From: Aquimarina sp. MAR_2010_214
Lineage (GTDB): Bacteria > Bacteroidota > Bacteroidia > Flavobacteriales > Flavobacteriaceae
NCBI RefSeq assembly: GCF_002846555.1
Contig: NZ_PJMS01000001.1
Span: forward strand, 2,790,001 to 2,854,000
Direction of reading: 5' to 3'
DNA: 64,000 bases
Below, piece after piece: positions 36,220-45,753 of the stretch. Made by a program: the position numbers and the translations under genes. The notes beneath the pieces are model-generated. The model had not been told where the DNA came from. It saw nothing but the letters and a program-made list of their open reading frames with translations, and ran no database searches. Every line of letters begins with the position of its first letter. The first letter of the stretch is position 1.

Positions 36220-37689
36220 TTATTTAAATTCCTGTGGAAAAAATGACGGATCAAAATTCCAGAAATAAGGAAGTAGATAATAAGTGATTACTATAATCAG
36301 GATAATGGATATGATATTTAACCAAAATCCTTTTTTCATCATATCAGGAATGGTTAAATAACCAGAACCAAATACCACTGCGTTAGGTGGAGTAGCTACT
36401 GGAAGCATAAATGCACATGATGCTGCAATTGTAGCACCTACCATAAGAATAAACGGATGTACATCAAGTGATAGCGCCATCGATGCCAAAACAGGCAATA
36501 ACATTGACGTAGTGGCAACATTTGATGTAATTTCGGTTAAGAAATTTACAGCAGTAACAATAAAAGCTAAAAGAGTAATCAAATAAACTCCTTGCAGCAA
36601 TGTCATTTGCGTACCTATCCATACTGCTAACCCTGATTCTTTAAAACCTGCAGCCAAAGCAAGACCACCACCAAAAAGTAAAAGTACACCCCATGGCAAT
36701 TTTACTGCAGTTTTCCAGTTCATTAGTGGTTTCCCTTTTTCTCGACTAGGTAGAAGAAAAAGAAGTAATGCTGCAGTAATAGCAATAATGGTATCATCTA
36801 TAGCCGAAAAAATAGGTTGTAATAAAAAAGACCTTGTGATCCAGGCAAAAGCAGTGAATATAAATACTGCAAGTACTAGTTTTTCTTCAAAAGATATCTT
36901 ACCTAATTCTTTTAATTGCCTTTTTACTTCATTTTTACCCCCTGGGAATTCTTTTTGTTTAAAAGAAAAAGCTATTTGAACCAAATAACGCCAACAGATA
37001 AATAACATCACTACAGAAATGGGCAACCCTATAACAATCCAATTGGTAAATGTTATTTCAAAATCATAGATTTCTTTAACAATTCCTGCTAGAATAAGAT
37101 TAGTAGGAGTCCCGATAAGCGAGGCAACGCCTCCAATAGATGCGCTATATGCAATAGCAAGCATTAGGGCTTTTCCGAAGATTTTATTTTCATCTTCAAT
37201 AGTATTTGGATTATCGGTAAGTTGAGTGATTATGGCAATACCAATGGGTAACATCATTACAGATGTTGCGGTGTTAGAAATCCACATCGATAAAAATGCT
37301 GTAGCAATCATAAAGCCAAGGATCATCGTTTTAACATTGGTGCCAATAACATTTATAATGCTTAATGCAATACGTTTGTGCAAATTCCATCTCTCTATTC
37401 CGATAGCTAATATAAATCCACCGGCATATAAGAAAACATTATGATTGCCAAATGCAGCAGTTGTCGTTTTGATATCCAAACCACCAGATAACGGAAATAA
37501 AACAATGGGCAACAGTGAAGTGGCAGCAATGGGAATAGCTTCTGTAATCCACCATATAGCAACCCACAATGTACTAGCCAGTATAGCATTGGCTTCTTTA
37601 CTTAAACCATCAGGGTGAAAAAATAATAATACAAGAAAAAAAATTGTAGGGCCAGATATAGCGCCTATTTTTTTAATACTTACATTCAT
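36220..37689 (-). CDS. SLC13 / DASS family sodium-coupled anion permease
   Basis: A 489-residue permease with about 11 to 12 membrane helices. Family motifs are SNTATSVMMLPIG in the first half and SNVATTSMLLPV in the second, the paired Ser-Asn-Thr type substrate and sodium sites, plus ATPPNAVVFGSGYL near the end. Members import dicarboxylates such as succinate and fumarate, or sulfate, with sodium. I cannot choose the substrate, although the dicarboxylate branch seems more likely from the TPPNA segment. The gene is monocistronic. Confidence 0.9.
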   Translation of the reverse strand: MNVSIKKIGAISGPTIFFLVLLFFHPDGLSKEANAILASTLWVAIWWITEAIPIAATSLLPIVLFPLSGGLDIKTTTAAFGNHNVFLYAGGFILAIGIERWNLHKRIALSIINVIGTNVKTMILGFMIATAFLSMWISNTATSVMMLPIGIAIITQLTDNPNTIEDENKIFGKALMLAIAYSASIGGVASLIGTPTNLILAGIVKEIYDFEITFTNWIVIGLPISVVMLFICWRYLVQIAFSFKQKEFPGGKNEVKRQLKELGKISFEEKLVLAVFIFTAFAWITRSFLLQPIFSAIDDTIIAITAALLLFLLPSREKGKPLMNWKTAVKLPWGVLLLFGGGLALAAGFKESGLAVWIGTQMTLLQGVYLITLLAFIVTAVNFLTEITSNVATTSMLLPVLASMALSLDVHPFILMVGATIAASCAFMLPVATPPNAVVFGSGYLTIPDMMKKGFWLNIISIILIIVITYYLLPYFWNFDPSFFPQEFK

Positions 37690-37880
37690 GCGATGACATT
37701 ATTAAGAAATCATAGGTTTAGTAAATGATTGATAAAAGTATAGATAAAAGAATTAAATCTTTATCTCAAAGCATAGAAATATTATTCCAAAGGTATAAGG
37801 TACTAACCCGAAGTGGTGTCAATAAGTTAAATAAAAGAAATGTTAGAAAGAAAAAGAGTTTATTTTTTAATCGTTTGTTG

Positions 37881-38243
37881 TTACGGTATCATAACCTTTG
37901 ATTTGTCACTATTTCGTGCAGAAATAAGATGAAAGTTTTTATCAACTTTTACAATGATTATTTTACCGGTGTGTAAATTTACCATTTTCCATCTAAAACC
38001 ATAAGACGTTTCGAAAATCGCAGATCTCGCTGTTTTTCGCAAATCAATTTCATCAATATTTTCGACAATTTGATTGGCCAAAAGATCAAGTCCTCTTTCT
38101 TTAACTTCTTCTGTAGAAAGTTTACGATCACGAGGGTTTTGATTTTGATCAATAATAATTTCGTATAAATACGATTCAATACTACTATTTGGAAATACTA
38201 AAAATGAAAAAAATAAGAATAGAAAGGGTATGTAATTTTTCAT
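37881..38243 (-). CDS. small secreted hypothetical protein
   Basis: A 120-residue protein with a clear signal peptide (MKNYIPFLFLFFSFLVF, cleaved near residue 18-20). The mature part starts with a charged helical segment (KLSTEEVKERGLDLLANQI) and ends in beta strands (GFRWKMVNLHTGKIIIVKVDKN). No family is recognised. It stands alone between the SLC13 permease and the M28 peptidase on the same strand. Confidence 0.65.
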   Translation of the reverse strand: MKNYIPFLFLFFSFLVFPNSSIESYLYEIIIDQNQNPRDRKLSTEEVKERGLDLLANQIVENIDEIDLRKTARSAIFETSYGFRWKMVNLHTGKIIIVKVDKNFHLISARNSDKSKVMIP

Positions 38244-38353
38244 AATCTAACGATTTTTTGAATTACATACTATATCAATGAATAATATGTAATTACATTG
38301 GGTTTACGTATATTATCATATGTATTTGTTATAGTGCTTTAACCAATATCTTA

Positions 38354-38394
38354 AAAAAGGGGTATTGTAAAATTAATACTTAAATCCCCTTTTT
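38354..38394 (-). terminator. probable terminator of M28 peptidase gene
   Basis: Outer stem AAAAAGGGG (38354-38362) pairs with CCCCTTTTT (38386-38394), with a small inner stem in the loop. On the minus strand it is followed by T residues and lies about 115 bases past the M28 stop. Confidence 0.5.
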
Positions 38395-38508
38395 GTGATA
38401 TTATTATGTTAAAATAATTATAATATCTCTTAAAATTCTAATTTTTTATTCCTTTTTATTGTGAAATTATCAAATATGGGAGATTTTTATATGGAGATTA
38501 TATTATTC

Positions 38509-39978
38509 TCATTTCTTATACAGTTTCTTACCAGCTTCATAATATTTATCTCCTTCTACCCAAAAAGGAGTTGTTGCATTATTAGCGATGTTTCTGCATG
38601 CTAAAACATAAGACTGAAAAAACTTAAGTAAATAGTTATAATCTAAAGTGTCAGGATTATCGGTAACCTGGTGGTAGTACTTTGTGATTTCTTCATCAAA
38701 AGCAGTGAATCCCATACTAAAAGTGGGTGCAGGGATCCCCTTTGCGGCAAAGTGCACATTATCAGACCGATCGAATAATCCTTGCTCGGGAGCAGGGTCA
38801 TCAATTGCTTTTAGTCCAAATTGGGCAGCAGCGTCTTCAATATCTTTTTGTGCAGTTGTTCTACTTAAACCGATAATAGTTGCCAACGTTGTATCATTAT
38901 AACCTCCATTATCACTATTAAAGCAATATACCATTTGATGTAAAGGAATTACCGGATGATTTACATACCACTTACTTCCTAATAACCCTTTTTCTTCTCC
39001 TGTAAAAAGGATAAAAAGCGCTGATCTTTTGGTTGGATATTTCGCAATGTTTTCTGCCGCAGAAAGTACAGTAACTGTACCTACAGCATTATCGCGAGCT
39101 CCATTGTATATAGAATCATTTTCAACAGCCTTACCAATACCTACGTGATCGTAGTGAGCAGAATAAATGATATATTCATTTTTAAGTTTGGGATCAGTAC
39201 CTTCTACATAACCAACAACATTTTGTGAGGTAACGGCGCTTTTTTTAATTCCTTCAATAGTAAATTCAATATCAATCTCCTTATTCGTTACAAAGAGTTT
39301 ACTAATATCTTCATTTTGGTCATTTATCCATGTATGAGAAAAGGAGCCAGAATCTTTGTTTTGATCTGCAATAACCATCTTTTCTCCATTTAGATAATGT
39401 TCTAATCTCATCCATGTTGGATCATCAAAATTAGCAACTTCTATAATACCAATAGCTCCATTTTGTTTGGCGAGCTCAATTTTTTCTTTTGCTTTAGAAA
39501 AGGCGGGTCTGATATTTTTATCGTCTTTGGTTCCTATAATTGCAATTACATATTTTCCTTTTACATCAATAGTATTATAATCTTCTTCAAGACCGTGATT
39601 TAAGAAAATAGCTTTTCCTTTATAATTAGCATTTCCTGGTGTTACTGTAGCTATTTTATTTAGAACTAAAGCTCCTGTTTTAAATTCGGTTTTTGTAGCT
39701 CCCGATGTTTTCTGTAGATCTACATTTTGAAAATAACTAGTTGTTTCAGGAATTGGTTTTACCCCATACCCTCGTAGCATATTTGCTAGATATTGCGCAG
39801 CAATTTTGTTTTCAGGACTTCCGGTTTGTCTACCTTTTAGTTCATCTGAAGCTAGAAAATAAATATGCCCTTCGATTTCATTTTTAGAAACAGTAGATTT
39901 TACTTTTTCGACATCATCCTGTGCCGAAATAGAGATTGTAAAAAGAAAAAGTAACGTGAGTATAATAGATTTTTTCAT
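38509..39978 (-). CDS. secreted M28 family zinc aminopeptidase-like peptidase
   Basis: A 489-residue protein with signal peptide (ending SISAQ, residue 20). A PA-type insert (about 100-230) is followed by the M28 catalytic domain. Zinc ligands and catalytic residues are all visible: His275 (SAHYDH), bridging Asp296 (GARDNAVG), catalytic Glu328 and ligand Glu329 (TGEEKGLLG), Asp356 (FNSDNGG) and His436 (YYHQVTDNPD). Such enzymes release N-terminal amino acids in the periplasm or outside. It is transcribed alone and has a hairpin downstream. Confidence 0.92.
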   Translation of the reverse strand: MKKSIILTLLFLFTISISAQDDVEKVKSTVSKNEIEGHIYFLASDELKGRQTGSPENKIAAQYLANMLRGYGVKPIPETTSYFQNVDLQKTSGATKTEFKTGALVLNKIATVTPGNANYKGKAIFLNHGLEEDYNTIDVKGKYVIAIIGTKDDKNIRPAFSKAKEKIELAKQNGAIGIIEVANFDDPTWMRLEHYLNGEKMVIADQNKDSGSFSHTWINDQNEDISKLFVTNKEIDIEFTIEGIKKSAVTSQNVVGYVEGTDPKLKNEYIIYSAHYDHVGIGKAVENDSIYNGARDNAVGTVTVLSAAENIAKYPTKRSALFILFTGEEKGLLGSKWYVNHPVIPLHQMVYCFNSDNGGYNDTTLATIIGLSRTTAQKDIEDAAAQFGLKAIDDPAPEQGLFDRSDNVHFAAKGIPAPTFSMGFTAFDEEITKYYHQVTDNPDTLDYNYLLKFFQSYVLACRNIANNATTPFWVEGDKYYEAGKKLYKK

Positions 39979-40188
39979 GAGTGAGAATGATATAATTGTG
40001 AGATCAAATTAATGATACAGAATGTTATTAAAAACAACTACCTTCCTTTCAAAGATAACAATTGTTTGTACTTTGTTACAATACAAGAAGTTGTTTTCTA
40101 ATAAGAGTTCTCAAAAACAAATGTTAATTCTCGGTTCTTCGATAGGTAATATGTTAGTATCTTTTATAAATTACACTAACTTTATCTA

Positions 40189-41319
40189 ATGAAAAAAGAA
40201 AAAAAAGTATTTAGAAAAGGCTTTGCATTCAAAGTTTTTGAGGCACCAGAACAGTCTCCGTTTGATAAGCTTTTTGATATTTTTCAGGAAGTTATCACCC
40301 ATACTTCAGGAGATTTGGATGAAGCTTTAGACTGGATGAAAGAACTGGATAGAGAATATCAACTTACTGATGAGAATTATACGCTGGACGATTTTGTAGA
40401 GGATTTAAAAAAGAAAGGATACATTCGAGAGGAGATAAAACCAGACGGTAAAGGAGGAATGTCTATTACAGCCAAAACCGAACAAGCAATTCGAAAAAGA
40501 GCATTAGATCAAATTTTTGGAAAACTAAAACGAAGTGGAGCAGGTAATCACAGAACAAATTATATAGGTAAAGGAGATGAACATTCTGGGGAGTTTCGTA
40601 ATTATCAATATGGAGATTCATTAGAACAAATATCGATAACAGAAAGTCTTAAAAATGCGCAAATCAATCATGGAATCGGTGATTTAAATTTAACCGAAGA
40701 TGATCTTGTCGTCGAAGAAACCCAGTTTAAAGCACAAATGAGTACGGTATTGATGATTGATATTAGCCACAGTATGATTTTGTATGGAGAGGATCGTATT
40801 ACTCCTGCCAAGAAAGTTGCAATGGCACTGGCAGAACTTATCATTACCAAATACCCTAAAGATACATTGGATATATTGGTTTTTGGTAATGATGCATGGC
40901 CTATTGCAATTAAAGATTTACCATATTTACAAGTAGGACCATATCATACAAATACTGTAGCGGGTTTACAACTGGCAATGGATATGTTACGAAGAAAACG
41001 TAATACAAACAAGCAGATTTTTATGATTACCGATGGTAAACCAAGTTGTTTAAGAATGCCAGATGGGCAATACTATAAAAACAGTAACGGATTAGACCGG
41101 TATATAGTAAGCAAATGTTATATGATGGCTCAACAGGCTAGAAAATTACATATACCTATAACCACTTTCATGATTGCACAAGATCCTTATTTAATGCAGT
41201 TTGTAAGAGAGTTTACCCATGCGAATCAAGGGAAAGCATTTTATACAGGTCTTAATGGACTAGGTGAAATGATTTTTGAAGATTATGAAGCCAATAGAAA
41301 AAAGAGAATACGAGGATAA
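40189..41319 (+). CDS. VWA domain protein, partner of MoxR-like ATPase
   Basis: A 376-residue cytoplasmic protein without signal peptide. The N-terminal half (1-180) is charged and helical. The C-terminal von Willebrand A domain (about 185-370) carries a complete metal-ion-dependent adhesion site: Asp191-x-Ser193-x-Ser195 (DISHSM), a Thr near residue 256 (HTNTVAG) and Asp282 (ITDGKPS). It is followed after 45 bases by a magnesium-chelatase-like AAA+ ATPase, and the pair ends at a strong terminator. VWA and MoxR-type ATPases act together in chaperone or metal-insertion systems, for example BchD/BchI. Here no chelatase or methanol dehydrogenase target is nearby, so the client is unknown. Confidence 0.88.
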   Translation: MKKEKKVFRKGFAFKVFEAPEQSPFDKLFDIFQEVITHTSGDLDEALDWMKELDREYQLTDENYTLDDFVEDLKKKGYIREEIKPDGKGGMSITAKTEQAIRKRALDQIFGKLKRSGAGNHRTNYIGKGDEHSGEFRNYQYGDSLEQISITESLKNAQINHGIGDLNLTEDDLVVEETQFKAQMSTVLMIDISHSMILYGEDRITPAKKVAMALAELIITKYPKDTLDILVFGNDAWPIAIKDLPYLQVGPYHTNTVAGLQLAMDMLRRKRNTNKQIFMITDGKPSCLRMPDGQYYKNSNGLDRYIVSKCYMMAQQARKLHIPITTFMIAQDPYLMQFVREFTHANQGKAFYTGLNGLGEMIFEDYEANRKKRIRG

Positions 41320-41364
41320 ATTGAATTCGGATTTAGAAATTAAATTGTTAGAACGAAAAGAAAA

Positions 41365-42828
41365 ATGAACATTTCAACGATAAAAACATTAGGCCAGTTA
41401 AAAGAGTCAGGATATAAGAGTATTTCAATAAAAGATGAATTAAGGAATAATTTAAGAGCTAAAATTAGTAATAACGAAGATACTTTTACAGGAATTCATG
41501 GGTATGAAAATACGGTGATTCCCGAATTAGAAAGAGCAATTCTTTCTAGGCATAATATTAATTTATTAGGATTACGTGGCCAGGCAAAAACTCGTTTAGC
41601 ACGGCAAATGATTAATTTGCTGGATGAATGGGTTCCTGTAGTAGAAGGCTCAGAAATTAATGATGATCCGTTTCATCCTATTTCGAGATATGCTACTAAT
41701 TTAATAGCAGAAAAAGGTGATGATACTCCCATTAGTTGGTTGCATCGATCAGAACGTTTTGCAGAAAAATTGGCAACTCCAGATGTTACTGTGGCTGATA
41801 TAATAGGAGATGTAGATCCAATTAAGGCAGCTAACCTAAAATTAAGTTATGCAGATGATCGTGTGATTCATTTTGGAATGATCCCAAGAGCAAACCGAAG
41901 TATTTTTGTAATTAATGAATTACCAGATTTACAGGCTCGTATCCAGGTAGCATTATTTAATATCTTACAGGAAGGCGATATCCAGATTAGAGGATTCAAG
42001 CTTCGATTACCATTAGATATACAATTTGTGTTTACAGCAAATCCAGAGGATTATACTAATCGCGGAAGTATTGTAACACCGTTAAAAGATAGAATAGGTT
42101 CACAGATCCTTACTCATTATCCCAAAACTATAGAAATAGCAAAAACGATTACTCAGCAAGAAGCTAAATTAGATTCAAGACAGGCTGATTTGGTTTATGT
42201 ACCAGATATGGCAAAGGACTTGTTAGAACAAATTAGTTTTCAGGCTAGAGAAAGTGAGTTTATTGATCATAAAAGCGGTATAAGTGCAAGAATGAGTATT
42301 ACGGCCTATGAAAATTTATTAAGTATGGCAGAATATCGAGCATTAAGATCTGATGATGATCAAACCCTATTGCGATTAAGTGATTTTACAGGAGTTATTC
42401 CTGCTATTACAGGTAAAGTAGAATTGGTATATGAAGGAGAGCAGGAGGGAGCTGCCTCTGTAGCACATTCTTTGATTTCTAATGCTATCAAGACTTTATT
42501 TCCCGAATACTTTCCGAAAATTGAAAAACTAGAAAAAGAAGGTTATGAAAGCCCATATCAGAATCTGATAAATTGGTTTTTTGAAGAGAGCGGATTCGAA
42601 TTACTAGATGATATATCAGATAAAGAATATAAAGAAAAACTAGATACTGTTACTCCTCTCAAGAATCTGATTAAAGAATATCAACCAGAAGTTAGTACAG
42701 AAGATAGCTATTTTATGATGGAGTTCTTATTGTGGGGATTAGTAGAATATAAAAAATTAAGTAAACATAGACTATCTGAAGGATTTCGTTTTAATGATTT
42801 GTATGGGAGTTATATAAGCGGATTATAG
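41365..42828 (+). CDS. MoxR / magnesium-chelatase-like AAA+ ATPase
   Basis: A 487-residue AAA+ ATPase. The Walker A site is GLRGQAKT (residues 69-76), with Ala in place of the usual last Gly. The Walker B site is FVINELPDL, where Asn184-Glu185 replaces Asp-Glu. Sensor 1 is Asn226 (FTANPEDY) and the arginine-finger region is TPLKDRIGSQ (Arg243). The closest well-known group is the BchI/MoxR clade, but this is a longer separate branch with a C-terminal helical region. It forms a two-gene unit with the VWA protein. The role is presumably ATP-driven remodelling of an unknown target. Confidence 0.85.
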   Translation: MNISTIKTLGQLKESGYKSISIKDELRNNLRAKISNNEDTFTGIHGYENTVIPELERAILSRHNINLLGLRGQAKTRLARQMINLLDEWVPVVEGSEINDDPFHPISRYATNLIAEKGDDTPISWLHRSERFAEKLATPDVTVADIIGDVDPIKAANLKLSYADDRVIHFGMIPRANRSIFVINELPDLQARIQVALFNILQEGDIQIRGFKLRLPLDIQFVFTANPEDYTNRGSIVTPLKDRIGSQILTHYPKTIEIAKTITQQEAKLDSRQADLVYVPDMAKDLLEQISFQARESEFIDHKSGISARMSITAYENLLSMAEYRALRSDDDQTLLRLSDFTGVIPAITGKVELVYEGEQEGAASVAHSLISNAIKTLFPEYFPKIEKLEKEGYESPYQNLINWFFEESGFELLDDISDKEYKEKLDTVTPLKNLIKEYQPEVSTEDSYFMMEFLLWGLVEYKKLSKHRLSEGFRFNDLYGSYISGL

Positions 42829-42869
42829 TTTTATAAATTATTTCAAAAACTAAATCAGATAAATAAAAG

Positions 42870-42909
42870 TCTTTAGTGTTCTCTTTTTAGAATACTAAAG
42901 ATTTTTTTT
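42870..42909 (+). terminator. terminator of VWA-ATPase operon
   Basis: A 13-bp stem (TCTTTAGTGTTCT, 42870-42882, against 42889-42901, one G-U pair) with a six-base loop and a run of eight T. It lies about 40 bases after the ATPase stop. Confidence 0.85.
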
Positions 42910-43058
42910 GTAGGAATATAATTTTATTAGTGAAAATAGCTGATAATGTGTTGTTTTATGTCATTTAGATATTTTTTTTTACATAACCCTCACCTATCCA
43001 TATCTTGTTAAGTATTCATAAATAATATACAAATATTTATTCTTTTAAAACTTAACAC

Positions 43059-45713
43059 ATGAAACACAAACTTAAATTTTTACTCACTACATTTTTGCTG
43101 GTAAACTTTTTTGTTTATTCACAAACATTTGTTCGAAATTATAGTGGAGAAACAACAGAACACCAAATAAAAATGGATTTTACACCAAAGTCATGGGGAG
43201 ACGTTTACCTTGTTATTGAGGTAAAAAACACAGGGCAAAATGATATTAGCGTTAGAAACTCTAAAGTTCAATTTTTATCGGATGCAATACCCAGTTTGGA
43301 GAATTTTATTCCTAATGGAAGTATCTCTTATCCGAAAACTGTAAAAATGAAACGATCTCCGAATGGAGATCAATATCTTAATACTATTGAAATAGAACTT
43401 GCTAATGGAGCTTGGGTAGATCATAAGTTGTCTTCTAACGAAAGTTTTAAAGCTAAGATTAATCTGAAAGCTGTAACATCATCTTATGAGAGTTTGGCAG
43501 ATGCAGTTCGGTTTTATCCAGAAAACGGAGACCCTTCATTATTCACAAATGTAATTACCACTGTAACGGGTAATGATTCTAATGCTGTTGAGGTTACATA
43601 TAAGAATCCTGCTTTTAATACTCAGGTAACCAAAACAATTACTACTACAGAGACTAGTTTATTGAGAGTTAATAAACAATATCAAATATGGGCAAATGAT
43701 TTTATTTTGGGTACTACTATTTATAAAAGTAAGTATTCTAAGGCATCGCCGTTATCTTTTTTGCCATCAGAGACTAATAACGCAATTTCTGTACCCTATA
43801 CTAAGTCAACTATTAAAACAGAAAACTTGATAGTTAATGTAAGTGGACTTCCTAATGGGGTTTCTACAACAATTGATTTAAAAAATAAGGATATAGATAA
43901 TGTTACCAAGAATGAAAACATTGTAGAAGGTAGCAATACGATCACTAAAGTTATGGAAGGAAACTATTCTGTAACAATTTCTTCTTATACCGATACAGAG
44001 AAAGATATTATATATGTACCAAGATATGATGACAATATAACAATATCTGCAGGTGAGTCTAACCAACTAAATGTTTCCTTTAAAAATTACCCTGTTAAAG
44101 AATTTACAGTAAAAGGATTTCCTAAATATTTATCACATGGTACGGTAACTAATGCCGCTCCTGCTATTGATGAAGATTTAAAAAAAGCTCCATTAAGTGT
44201 GCTGTTTAAGTATTCTGGTTTAGATGGAGCAGGAGATAGAGGCAAAATTCCTGATATGACTGCTACTGTAAATACGATTGAGCAAGCACGACGATTAGAA
44301 ACTAGTCAAGAAGGAAAAATAGTACTTCCGGTAATGGTTCATTATACAGCCAATGCTAGTGGAGGTGGATCAGGAGAAGCTATTAAGGATATGGCCGAGA
44401 ATCAGAATTTATATTTTCATTATAGAAATTTGATTCAGGAAATTAAAGTAATGCTGAGTTATGAAGATGCAGATCACCCTAATCCAGGAGCCTTTGTCAT
44501 AAGCCCTGACCTAATAGGTGCCATTCAACAAGACGTAGTTTTCGGGCATGATCAAAATATACAAACAATAAAGATTGATGTGAATCAAGACATAAAAAAA
44601 GCGTTTACAGATGAGAGCTTAAATGTCAATGATATTCCTTCTTTTTCAGATGATTTAAAAGGTTACTTTCAGTCAATTAATTTTTTGATTCATCATGTAG
44701 GAGAATGTAAAATTCCGTTTGGATATCAACAAAATGTTTGGTCTGCTGGATCAGCTCGTTGGGTATATAAAAACGCAAATGAATATAACGACCCTGTAAG
44801 TGAAGCTATAGAAGTAGCAGATTTCATGAATGATTTAGAATTATATACGGGAAACTGGAAACCAGATTTTATTGCTTTTGATAGATATGAACGTGATTGT
44901 TTCGGACCCGTTTCTATAGATAGTTACGCATGGACAGCAAAACATTGGGACAAATACTTGGTTTTTTGTAAAGAAATAGCAGAACGAATAGGAAATGCCC
45001 CCATAATGTTATGGCAAATCCCCGGTGGGCATATGCCTACTACAGATGAGAATATCATCAATTTTGATATTGCTAACCATTCCTCTGCTTCAGCTCCATA
45101 CTTTTTCGGGGATAATAGAATAGGAACAGATATTAATAAAGTGCATCCAGATCTAAAAAAGATAGTGTTAACACAACCGCATTATGCAGCTAAAAATATT
45201 GGAGAGCATTTGAGCAATGATAATGGATATGATTGGAGTATGTCCAATATGCAAAGATTGGCTGATATGAATGTCTTTACCGTTTTATGGGGAGGAGGAT
45301 CTACTACTGGAGTAGCGCCTATAGGTACTAATGGAGATGATGACCAATGGCTGGCTTCAAAAATAGCAGACTATTATAAGAAACCTGTTTATAAAACGGT
45401 TTCGATTACACCTTATCAAGATGCAACATATTGTCAAAATAGCGTATTATCTTCTACTCAAAAAGATATAGAAAAGACATTAGATATAAAAATATTCCCT
45501 AGTCCTGTAAAAGATCAATTACAGATAGAAAGCTCTGTTTTAGATAAAGAGTTTGTTGTAACTATATATAATATATACGGTAAAAAAATAGTAGGTTATA
45601 AAAATCAAAAACTATTAGATGTTTCTAATTTATCTAAAGGAGCGTATATTATTAAATTACAATATATGAATTCGTTAGATAAGAGTATCTCTAAAATATT
45701 TTATAAAAAATAG
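43059..45713 (+). CDS. large T9SS-secreted protein, possible glycoside-hydrolase-like catalytic region
   Basis: An 884-residue protein with signal peptide (to about residue 22) and a C-terminal T9SS type A sorting domain (about 805-884, KIFPSPVKDQL to KIFYKK). The N-terminal 130 residues look like a carbohydrate-binding-type beta-sandwich. Residues about 150-335 are strand-rich and may be one or two further modules. Residues about 340-790 look like an alpha/beta barrel: LPVMVHYTA, FVISPDLIG, DFIAFDRYERDCFG, IMLWQIPGGHMP and FTVLWGGG could be barrel strands with acidic residues at their ends. I do not recognise a named family. A polysaccharide-active enzyme is the best guess, not demonstrated. 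Confidence 0.75.
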   Translation: MKHKLKFLLTTFLLVNFFVYSQTFVRNYSGETTEHQIKMDFTPKSWGDVYLVIEVKNTGQNDISVRNSKVQFLSDAIPSLENFIPNGSISYPKTVKMKRSPNGDQYLNTIEIELANGAWVDHKLSSNESFKAKINLKAVTSSYESLADAVRFYPENGDPSLFTNVITTVTGNDSNAVEVTYKNPAFNTQVTKTITTTETSLLRVNKQYQIWANDFILGTTIYKSKYSKASPLSFLPSETNNAISVPYTKSTIKTENLIVNVSGLPNGVSTTIDLKNKDIDNVTKNENIVEGSNTITKVMEGNYSVTISSYTDTEKDIIYVPRYDDNITISAGESNQLNVSFKNYPVKEFTVKGFPKYLSHGTVTNAAPAIDEDLKKAPLSVLFKYSGLDGAGDRGKIPDMTATVNTIEQARRLETSQEGKIVLPVMVHYTANASGGGSGEAIKDMAENQNLYFHYRNLIQEIKVMLSYEDADHPNPGAFVISPDLIGAIQQDVVFGHDQNIQTIKIDVNQDIKKAFTDESLNVNDIPSFSDDLKGYFQSINFLIHHVGECKIPFGYQQNVWSAGSARWVYKNANEYNDPVSEAIEVADFMNDLELYTGNWKPDFIAFDRYERDCFGPVSIDSYAWTAKHWDKYLVFCKEIAERIGNAPIMLWQIPGGHMPTTDENIINFDIANHSSASAPYFFGDNRIGTDINKVHPDLKKIVLTQPHYAAKNIGEHLSNDNGYDWSMSNMQRLADMNVFTVLWGGGSTTGVAPIGTNGDDDQWLASKIADYYKKPVYKTVSITPYQDATYCQNSVLSSTQKDIEKTLDIKIFPSPVKDQLQIESSVLDKEFVVTIYNIYGKKIVGYKNQKLLDVSNLSKGAYIIKLQYMNSLDKSISKIFYKK

Positions 45714-45721
45714 AATTTCAA

Positions 45722-45753
45722 TTATAGTTTGTCCTGTTACCACCAAACTATAA
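45722..45753 (-). terminator. possible terminator of DUF1853 gene
   Basis: A 10-bp stem (TTATAGTTTG, 45722-45731, with 45744-45753) that overlaps the last codons of the DUF1853 gene. The run after it on the minus strand is only moderately T-rich, so this is tentative. Confidence 0.4.
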
